From Phoronis australis (taxonomy: Eukaryota; Phoronida; Phoronidae): a DNA stretch of 64,000 bases. The position numbers and the translations under genes are program-made. The notes under the pieces are model-generated. The model ran no database searches. It saw only the letters and a program-made list of their open reading frames with translations, and was not told where the DNA came from. Of this stretch, positions 23,559 to 34,000 are shown in pieces (positions within the stretch are counted from its first letter, which is position 1; every line of letters starts with the position of its first letter). The stretch is taken from positions 184,001 through 248,000 of the forward strand of contig NMRA01000422.1 in NCBI GenBank assembly GCA_002633005.1, given 5' to 3'.

Positions 23559-23827
23559 ATGGCGGAGACCAGGGAATTTGAAAGTGACGACGATTATGAG
23601 CAAGAATTGAACGAATACTATGAAGAAACGTATGAGAATGGTGGCCAGGATGAGGAAATGGGGTTGCACGAAAGCGAGAACAAGTTTAATGTGCTTCCGG
23701 CTGCGTACTTTTCTACTTTGAGCCTTATGAACTGGATCCTCCCGCGAGAGAAGCGGCCTCGGGCTCGGCGAGTCAACCCAGTCATCCAACAGACGATCCT
23801 GAATTAAGAGCTGATGTTTCTGAATGA
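23559..23827 (+). pseudogene. Acidic YFEP-motif ORF with a one-base frameshift
   Basis: From the ATG at 23559 the frame is highly acidic (ESDDDYEQELNEYYEETYE) and Tyr-rich. At the TTTT run 23709-23712 the sensible reading moves to another frame: YFEPYELDPPAREAASG, then 38 codons in all to TGA at 23825. One missing base (or two extra) explains it. An acidic start followed by an xYxFEP motif resembles the N-terminus of multi-copy invertebrate proteins annotated as P2X7-receptor C-terminal-domain-like; this is family memory and tentative. No downstream exon was found. It faces the THAP ORF on the other strand. Confidence 0.5.
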
Positions 23828-23856
23828 TAAATATTGTCCTTTATTGAACCAGGCCT

Positions 23857-24131
23857 TCATCGTCTCCTGTGACTGGAGTCGAAACACGAGTCCTCAAAGT
23901 GGGCAGAACACAGAGTGGCCCCGGACCGAATCGCTTGGTCCACGATGACGTCCCACACTCTCGTTCGGCGCACGAAGTCATGCCACTTCTGCGCAACTTT
24001 GGTGTCCTTCGGAACACCGAGACGTTTTCCGCCTGGCTGCTGTTGCTGCAGCCTCCGGAAACACATCTTTTGATCCCTCTACGAACCTTCTCGACGCTAA
24101 ATGTACTTTGCATTCTCTTCACTCTATACAC
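23857..24131 (-). pseudogene. THAP zinc-finger ORF with a one-base frameshift
   Basis: The THAP domain is a C2CH zinc-binding DNA-binding fold found in transposases and transcription regulators. In the first frame RCVSGGCSNSSQAENVSVF gives the Cys pair. The frame then shifts at TTCCGAAGG, where one C is missing, and the second frame gives PKDTKVAQKWHDFVRRTR and the Cys/His part LCSAHFEDSCFD before a stop. An AATAAA on this strand (23845-23840) follows closely. A second copy of the N-terminal half at 35562-35874 carries the same missing base, so the lesion predates duplication. Confidence 0.7.
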
Positions 24132-24318
24132 TTTGTCTCTGATCCGAACGGTATGGCGAACGACCTGGGTTCAACCCATGACGTTGTACATAATTATTAT
24201 TTTTTTCAATTTTTGCGTGTTTCTTTATGAGCTGTGCACTAAAGGCACTGAAATCAAGTAAGATATAATAATAAAATTTATGTTGAGGTACTAGAGTCAT
24301 GTTGTGTACACTTTAAAT
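24000..24318 (+). repeat. Inverted duplicate shared with 35562-35874
   Basis: From the THAP N-terminal coding part through the flank to GTTGTGTACACTTTA this segment is nearly identical, in reverse complement, to 35562-35874. Differences are scattered single bases. It shows that the THAP unit with about 200 bp of its 5' flank is present at least twice in 11 kb. Confidence 0.85.
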
Positions 24319-25029
24319 TAGAATAAATCGAGATAACGGCGGCAAGGTATTAAAACAAAAAAAATCAGAACAAAATGACACTCCTAATTCTTATTACAAA
24401 TAACGCCAGTCCTGTCCCTTGTGTAATGAGCAGACGTCTACTGAATGTCACTGTTTTAGTCGCAAACAACTACTAAAACACTTTATAGCGAAATTATTTT
24501 CAGACTCGAATTCATGACGAGTTCCCGTTAGAAGGTTTTTGTCGTAGGTGACTGGGTAGCGTGGTATATAATATTTACGAAAACACTTCATAGTGAAATT
24601 ATTTTAACAGTAGTGTTCATGATGACTTTCCATAACTGAAAATGAGCCCAGGCACTCATTCAATGCCCCGTTACAATGAACCTATTGATCTCGTAAAAAA
24701 ACTTGGCCCTAGGCACCTCATTGTTCAGACCATAGAACTGAGGGTAATGATTGTTGTTTAGACGCACAGTGACACAAGGTTATTTACTAAATACACGACA
24801 ACAAAAGGCAAATACAAGGAAAAGATTGAGCAAGAATCGACGAATCGCTGATCAGGAAAAATGTTGAAATTGTGAAACACGGGATGCGAGTTGCGTCCCT
24901 GCTTTATAAGCAAGAGTTCTTCTTGTGACGCATATGCACACAGAATATAGTGGAAGACGTTCAACGTTTTCCTCTCCTGTATTTAGCTAACACGTCCTTC
25001 TTTCGACGTTATCTCGGATAACAGAAGAA
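24319..25029. other. Spacer upstream of the multi-CUB gene
   Basis: AT-rich, with a weak internal duplication (cactttatagcgaaattatttt near 24480 and cacttcatagtgaaattatttt near 24584). No exon seen. A promoter for the CUB gene would be expected here, but I see no clear TATA box or initiator. Confidence 0.35.
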
Positions 25030-25090
25030 ATGCATGGCTTTGCCGGAGTCATTTTCCTGCTGGGAGTGTTGATGCCAACAGATGTGCGAG
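25030..25090 (+). CDS. CUB gene exon 1: signal peptide
   Basis: The ATG at 25030 opens MHGFAGVIFLLGVLMPTDVR and the exon ends CGAG|gtaggt, phase 1. A short N-region, a hydrophobic core and a polar end fit a signal peptide. The phase-1 donor matches the phase-1 acceptor of the first CUB exon. It is too short for ordinary ORF detection. Confidence 0.65.
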
Positions 25091-28000
25091 GTAGGTGCAA
25101 TAAGATGGAAAAATGCGTCATCGGAGGGTGTACACCAACAGGTAGATCAGCTTCGTGTAACGTGCGAATCAAAAACTAAGGATTAAGAAATAAATCAACG
25201 GTATATGTCTCAGTTGTTTGAAGAACATTGATCAAATCATTAAAATGGAATTGACAATACAGTCAATTTGTCGACATAGTAGATGTGCAAGTCCGACATG
25301 CTTAAAAGTTACGCGCAGTTGAAACCGTAGAGCTGTTATTGTTGAAACAGGGAAAACATCTAATAATACAAGGTAACACACCTCATGAGGCGAGAGAAAA
25401 TACAACATATAGGTATACATTATAATGAAAAAGCGAATGAAGATATTCAAATTAACAAATGGAATGTGCTGCAATACACTTCACCAATTCTATCAATGTA
25501 AAATTCATATTTATGAGTATTTGGTGAGCAAATTTTCTTTAAAACATTACATGTCAAATAGAAAATTTGCTACCTGACGTGTGGTCGGATGTAGAAGGAA
25601 CGTCGTGTTTTTAAACACACGTCAGATTTTAAATCATACGTTCTGATTCCTAACTGGCCACCAATTAGAGAGAAAATCTACTTAGGACATTCTCAATAAA
25701 TATGGCCCGAACGTTGTTTTTAAGGTAATGTCCAAATTTGACTAATTTCGGAATATTATATCTGATCGAACGCTTATGAAACTTTTACTAGATACTATGC
25801 ACTATGCATTGTTCTGTTCACAACGGTATTAGGAAATTTCAAAAACTGTTGCATTTTTGTATGAGGGGCTACCAAAAAATAAGATTTTCGTGAACAAATC
25901 TCAGTTGCGTAAAGCGAAAACGAAACTATGATTTAGAAAACAGAAACAGCGTTTTTGAGATATCATCAGGAATTTTCATATCAAACGAAATTTTTGGTGA
26001 CCATTTCGTGACACCGTTGTTTTGTGATCACCGCACATTACTTCTTGATAAAAAGACATGTTCACGTTATCCAGTCAATGACATGTTCACGTTATCCAGT
26101 CAATGACATGTTCACGTTATCCAGTCAATGACATGTTGTTAAATTGTCAAATTCTACAGTCTATCTACTTTCAGGAGTATGTTTTTTTCCGGAATCAAAA
26201 TCTACAGTTTTGTACATAATTGGCTCAATACACAAACTTGTCCATAACGTCCTGCATATCCATAACACCACATTCATACATGTATATGAATTTGAACAGC
26301 CAAGGTTTGTACCGTTAAATGCAGTCACGAGTGGAAATAAGGTCAAAAGTAAGCAGTGACTGCTGAGTCTTATTTATGCTGATCCACATTCGCGGGACAC
26401 TGTTGGTTGTTTAAGCATAAATGAAACATTTTTTCAGTGGCGATCACACTATTTGCCAGGGGTAAGTGACGAGCGAAGTTGCAAAGTAAAACAACTTGGG
26501 TTGAAGTGTATGTAGAAGTACCCAGACTAAAAGAATGGCAGCAATTGAAGGGCTTGACAGAAAAGGGTATTAAAATTGGGAAACAAATAACCTCCAAGAT
26601 GGTGGGTGGGAAGATTAATGCAGAAAAACGTAGCACGTCTCAGGCCAAATAGATGACTGAAGAGAATGAACCATGCCAGGCTATACTGACACGAAGGAGA
26701 ACTACCTCATTAGGGAGGCCTATGAACACAAAAGTAGTACACGGTGACTATAAATTGCAATGTATAATGCAAATTAATCTCTAAGGGTGGATGGAAATAG
26801 AAATGACAAAGAGCAAAATCATTCAGATTAATCCATTTAAAAAGTTTAAACTTAGCATTTGTTGAAATAGGGACAAAACCTGTGACGCATCATTTCTACT
26901 CACTTGCCAATGTTCATCATAGTTATTTATATTATATGCTCGCAATACGAAGAAAGCGATAATGAAGAATGGATTTTCGTTTTATGAGAAATTAATTTAA
27001 GGAAAATGCAGAAATTCAAGAGATAAGCAAAACACAATACATTTTTTATATTTCTTCTTTTTGTCAAAGCAATAGGTCCAGTGTTCGAAGAGCGGTAATT
27101 TATTTTCTTGGCTCTGTTACAGGAGAATTACTTTAGTGTTGCTTTGGGCAAGTTATCTCTATGTGGTCGATATTCTTGGATGAATTTGGTATTGATAAAT
27201 ATTTACAGCAAGATATAATGTCTTGTAACTTGAGAAGAATTTTCAAATTGAGGGTGCATAAGAAAATTATATTCTTTCATTGCAACATTTCTGATCTTGT
27301 GTAACCTCCAGATTATTATTCCGTATGTGAGTGGACTAAGCTATTGTTTTAACAATTAAAATTGCATTTCGATTTTAGGTAGAACTTGTCTTTAAACGGT
27401 GATATAGCCTTTTTGAGTATTTTATGAAGATTCACCAGAATTAAAGGAGCATTTCGACACTAATAAGCTGCCCCTGTTAAATTCTTAACAGAAGCGCTTT
27501 CGGGTTTAAAATCATTACCGCACTCATCCGATTGAGCCGGCATATCATGTCACGTGCAATGCGTACATTCGTCACTTTCGAATTCGCAGTTTTAGGGTTC
27601 GCCGATCTCGATATTCTGCAGCATGAGGTGTTTTCTCGAGTTGCCTATGGTTGCTACATTTTTGTTCATATTGAAAATGAAGTCCTGTTTCACTATGAGA
27701 CTGGTTTCATGTGCTCAAGTGAAGTAATCAAATTTACTTAAATCAGTTTTTGGCCACAGCAATATTAAAAACCGGTCGATCGCCGCACAAATAAAAAAGT
27801 TAATGTTTCGACTATTCATTAGACATCATCAGAATTATATTTACAAAGGACAGCTAGTGCCAACATACAGCTCAGGTAACATTCATAAAGTGAAGTGAGA
27901 GATACAGGGAAATATGATCCTGATGATGTCTAATGAATAGACGAAACTTTAATTGAACATGAACTTTTTTATTTGTACGGCGATCGTCCGGTTTTTAATC

Positions 28001-31000
28001 AAATTTACGTTCCTTAGTTGCTAAACATTGAGGAAATGCTGTTTTAAACGTTTCGTAGCTGACTGTTAATGTAACTTGTGTATAAGTGTAAAGTATGTTA
28101 TTTATTTTGTCGATTAGTTCAAAACTACGTAGAAGTGAGTAGTGTCCTCAGCAGTATGTGATTATGTGCGCATGAGCGCGAGCGTGTGTGCGTGTATACG
28201 TACATTCATTGTCGAAGGAGAATAAAAGTTACACTCAGTCAATAAAAAAACGACGAATGATAGCCGTGGTTGTATTTCATCATGACAAAACATATCAGAT
28301 TCTTTGTTTGAGAAACTTGAAAGAAACGCATTTCCTTGAAGAACACTTGTTATCTTGGAAATTCGTCGCCATTAAACTCTTCCTGTAAGTATCAAGCAAA
28401 TCACGTATTTCAGCATGAATACAATGATATGAGGTCGGGATCTAGCTTCTGTTCTCTAAACCTGGTTACAAAACTGTCCAATATGGCAAATTTCAAGAAA
28501 ACTTAGGTTACAGTTGATGAAATTGACCCCCGCTGTACAGCTTTTCTATGCTCACACGTCACAAACTTTCCTTTGCCCTTAACATCATTTATAAAGGACA
28601 GGTCGCGCCGATCACGTTTGACTATAAAAAATATGTTTTCAAAGGCAACCTGCCAACACCATGAATGCTGAAAAACAACAATTGCGTTAACACAATTTTA
28701 TTCACCGGAATTCATGTGGAAGTATGAAGATTTTCACATGCTCGGCTAGGCTATTCGTAGGTTTTCTTCAAAACAGACAATGTCCCTCTTACAATGGCAG
28801 TTGACGGCGTTGGAAAAGCATATGTATCGAGGGAGTTTTATCAAGAGCAGTGTTGTTTAGAGTCACAAAATAAAGTAAGCATATGTGTTCGTGAAGGAAG
28901 GAATGGGCACTCCACACAAGCAAAGCAGGGACCCTCCTCATAAAAACTGCCGTCTTTGGTATCATTTCACAAGTAAAACCAACTGTAGCATTTGTCGTGT
29001 AGGCTAATACTCAATGCTGCAATGATATCAGATTGACACGGAAATAGAAGAGCTTTGCGGTGGAGTATACAGTGGCGGATTAAGAGGGGGCCAAGGGGGT
29101 CATGACCCCCCTAAAATTCTCCCAGATTATATTTGGTAATTCGACATGTAGGCTAAATGTCTGACGGGCAAAATCTTGGCTATAACTCTGCCCGGCCCCT
29201 CCCCCAACTCAAAATCCTAGATCCACCCCAGGTCAAGGTTTTGCAGCACTAGCTGGAGCATAGAACAGACATTACCTAGTACGTTTTGTTTGAGTAGACT
29301 TAAGTACGTGCGACCGAAATTAATAAAGACAGTGATTAACTCGAACCAGTCTTCAGTCTATCGTCACACCGAAAGCTACTAAACACCGGTCAGGGATAAC
29401 CTGTGTCCGCCCATCCACGGAGTAAACCGTGTCATGTTCATTTTAAGGTTTAACAGGTGCGTGCCGACTAAGTATGTTTCATGAATAAAACGGATAAAAG
29501 GATGAATACAGACAGCACATCCATATAAAAACCACAAGTTCTTATTTTTTCTCTTCATTCTTTTATTCATATCATGACTACAGTGCAATAAAAGTAAGTT
29601 TTTCATAAGCTCATTCATTCACACATTGCGATGAGAAAACCAGCCAGTTTCCTATCTTAAGAGTGCAGTGTACTTCAGACCAGACAAAAAGCCAGAAATT
29701 CTCGAAAAGCTACTTCAAAAGTGTCGCATTCAGCTTCCCAACTGTCTCTCTTACGAACGTGTCATTCTTGGACTTTATAAGACGCACGATTTTCTCAATT
29801 TAACATTTTGCTTCTACTAGCCAAACAGTACATTTACAAGGATAGATGTCACAAAAATATACCTAAGTGCGTTACGTATGAGTACTATAATGTTAAAAAA
29901 TTAATTGAATTTAAAAACTTTCTAAATGAAATGGGAAAATTTCATTGTTCACGTTAACTCCATGTAGAAGTTGTTTACGAGATACGAGAATGGTCTCTCC
30001 TGAGGTGTGCGTGCGTTTGTTTTTTACTCTGCGCGTGTAAGCACAGAGTACTGTTGTTCCTGGGTTTTCTTCAATTTTATTTTATTCTTCTTCTTATTCT
30101 TCTTCTTATTCTTCTTCTGACCAACTTTGAGGCTTAATAACTCCAAATTGGGTGCAGGTACGGTCTTTAAATTCAGCATATAACTTTTGACAGTATATAA
30201 ATTTTGATTGGTTATATAATCATATTCCATATTGCACCGGAAGAGGTCGTTTGGTGCAGAGTCATATAATTTTCAAAATGCTACTCCTCCTTCAGTTTTA
30301 AAGCTATCTTTTTCAAATTGACAATTTAAAAAATTACTTTTCTAAGGAATCGGGTCGTCCAATCAGGTGAAATAGGTCAAAGGTCATTAGCTGCAAACTA
30401 AAATTTTGAGCTAGACACTTCAAATTGACAGGTCTGATTGCCACAGGTAAATCAAATCGGAATCCAAAGTTTCAGGTCATTTAGTGCAAACATGGGGTCA
30501 TTAGGTGCATTTTTCTTCTGAAAATTTGACCTTTTCAATCAGCTAGTACATTTGTATTCTGATGTGTCAACCGTTAGACAACTGTGATTCTCAGCGTTAA
30601 ACACATTTTCCATGGGCTTTAAAATAATTCTCCTAAAAATGCTTAAAATGCACTGGATAAGGTCAATTAGTGCAAAGGTCATGTAACGTTCAAAATGTTA
30701 TATCTCTTACGTTTTTCAAGGAATTGTTTTCAATTTCAGCACACTGGTGTAAGTCAACATGCCAAGTGAATACCCTACTTTACTTTGCAACAGGCCTAAC
30801 CAATCAGAAAAATAGGTCAAAGGTCATTGAGTGCAAACTAAAATTTTGAGCTAGAGAATTCAGAATTACGTATCTGTTTACTAAGTGCGATTGAGTTTGA
30901 ATTCTAAATTTTCAGGTCATTTGGTGCACCCATTGGGTCATTAGGTGCATTTTTTCTTCTGAAAGTTTGACCAATTCATTCATTTTGTATTCTGAAGTGC

Positions 31001-34000
31001 TTAAAGTACAGCGTACAACAACTGTGATTTTTAACATGAACCACACTTTTAATCGAGTTAACAATTACTCCTTCATCGGGGCTCATAATGCACCGGAAGA
31101 GGTCAATTAGTGGAAAGGTCATCCAAAAATTAATATGTAATTTCTCCTACAATTTTAAAGAATTCCTTTTCATATTGGTAAACGGGTTGCTGTCAGTAAC
31201 TTCCCATAATAATTCCAGTAATGCGCACGCGCAGAGTCCGTTATTGCCACGCCGTGACAATAATCTTTCTAGTTTGTACTTGTTGTTTAAAATGATAATA
31301 TATACCATAAAAACAATTTGAGCGTGCGAATCTCACCTGAAGCCTAATTTTAGACACTGAATCTTAGTTGTAAGTTTGACCTACCTTTATTAATAGAATA
31401 GATAGTTTCACGATCGACATATGTCCCCAAAAGTAGCGACGAGCTAATATCTACATACAGTACATCAATGAGCCAATGTTTACAGCAACCTCAGACAAAT
31501 GGAGCACTTGCAGGAGGCGCAACTTATCAGTGAAACCCTTAGTCTTGATATCTAAATTGCTCCAAATTGTTTTTCAAAAATTTGGTTCATTTCAAAGCAC
31601 ATAGAATGTAATAAAATTGAAATATTTGGTTTTCCTGTGAATTACCTTTTTCTTAAGAGGTCCTTCAGTTGCCACTCATGTCACCAAAGAAAAAATGGCT
31701 GCCGAGGAAGATGAAGCAATCAGTGTTTACTGGAGTCTTTATGTTAATCTGGTTAGTGGGACTTCAATGGAATACCAAAACCAGCCAGCATTTGAAACAT
31801 TAGCTAAATCTAATAAGTCGATAACAGATCTTCTGAAATATGTTAAATCAGGCCTCGTCCCGTTCACTGCAGACGGAGAGGCAGCTGAATTTTGCCAGAG
31901 TGGGCTTAGTTACCACCGTTTGCTCTCAGAATTGACTGTTTGTGAAAACATCCAGCTCTGTTTGGAATCAGATGGAGACCAAGAAAAACATGTACCCACC
32001 CTCAATTGTAGAGTTTGAGTTTGGGGTGTCAGAGGAAATTCCCAAAGAATTGCTCGAGGAACAAAATGTAAACTGATTGAACTTGGGTCAGGTGACTTGT
32101 TATGCAGGTCATAAGTGTTACAAAAATTTTAGAAATGTAGTTGGTACATGCCTTTTTGCTTTGCTAGGACAACAAATTGAAGGGTCACAACAATGTTTTT
32201 GAATCCCTTGTTGCCCTATGGTGATGCCATCACGCGCGTTCAGTGCTGATGAATAACATAAAGCCTCCTCTAATCGTCTGGACAATCCTGTCAGCTACGA
32301 AGCAGCACGCGGGCGAAGTTCGCCGGGTACGACCCGATGATTACATGAAGCGCGCTGAACGAGAAGCAAATTCAGAATGATTATTAATTTAGCTATCATT
32401 GTAGTTAACAATGGTATCAGTAGCTGCAACGATTTTGCTGTTTCTGTCCACCTATGTCCTGTCTTTTGTGGCTGGGGCTGGACCTTTTCCGCGTTGGATA
32501 GAGCCCCCACGAACCCCCCTGGCTACGGACCTGCAATTCTTCAAATTTAGGTATTCACCGTTATTATGGAGATAGGAAAGTGCGTGATCTGGTTTTGGAA
32601 ATGGGGCACATTTTCGTGTCCCTCATTAACGTCGGAAGGCAAAGAATTTCATACCACGCATCCACGGGTATTTGTCCAGTTTATAAAACCTTTTCACGCC
32701 GGTGTTGCAAGCCAATCTCGAAAAGCAATGAGCGTTATTAAAGCCATTCTGTCAAAATTTAACTGTATTTCCTATGGGGTGCATTTTAAATTCTTTGACT
32801 CTATGATACTAACATATTGTGCAGAAATATGGGGAACATCAATGTGTGAATCTATTGAAAAGTTCATAATGATTTCTGTAAATATGTTCTGAGACTGAGT
32901 ATTAAAACGCCAAATGCCATGGCTCGCGGTGAATGTGGGAGACAATTGTTAATTAATAAATATATGTGTAAACCAATTATCTATTGGACAAAATTACTTG
33001 ATATGGAAGAACATAGGTACTCACTGAAGTCCTATAGTATGCTTAGGAAACAAGGCGAAAGCGGTAATTGTACTACACAATTTCGATGTTCAGGTCACTC
33101 ACTTAATATAGAGAAAGGGAGACACATGGGTATTCCTAGGAGTAAGAGAATATGCGACATATGCTGTCTGGGTGAATTTGAAGATGAGCCTCATTTCATG
33201 CGTCGATGCCCTGTTCTTGGAGACCTTAGAAGAAATCTTCCACCAGAGCTTGTGAATGTTAACTATTCTCTTGTTATGCTATTCCAACAGAAAAATCGTG
33301 ACAGTATCCAGCGCCTTGCATTGTATAGTCAGAAAGCTATGGCTTAAAGAAAAGAACTGCTCTCCGTGTAAATACTCTGAATATACGTTTGAATTTATGT
33401 ATTTATGTATGAGTAGGCAAAGCCTACGATGTACAATAAATGAGATAGATGAATATGAATATGAAAACTTTCACGCCGATGTTGCGGCCCATACACAACA
33501 CTTAATATTCGTTAGCATGGGAAGAACAAATAGAGTAATGCAACCGACAAAAACTTGTTAAAATCAAACAACAACAAGGAACGTGTGAAACTCCAGTGGC
33601 TCGAAAACGAGGCAGCACATGTGCCTGACGAATGTTTACTGCATTGTGGGTAAGTACAGCGAGATTCGAGTGTCGCTGTGTAATCCGGGATGGCCCTATT
33701 GCCATGAACCGCTAGTATACAATACTAATTATATATTTTTAATTCTACTGGTTATGGGTGCTTCGACAGTACAGTTAATAGCGGAAAGCGATCGAAAAAC
33801 AATCCTAATAAACTTCAGCACGTGCATTGTAATCAAGTAAATAACACCGGCATAAATCCTGAAGGTTACAGGAGTGATACACTAACTTATTCAGTTCTGA
33901 CAGAGGCGTTATTTTTAACTCGGGACACGATTTGTGTGCGTTAAAATATTGCCCTTCGTTATCCGTAGGAGTCACAAAGTATTGTAGGTGATACTCAAAC

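Noticed and set aside
23869-24261. 130-codon plus-strand ORF
   Set aside because: Antisense shadow of the THAP reading frame and its flank; the same shadow appears at the second copy near 35610-35894.
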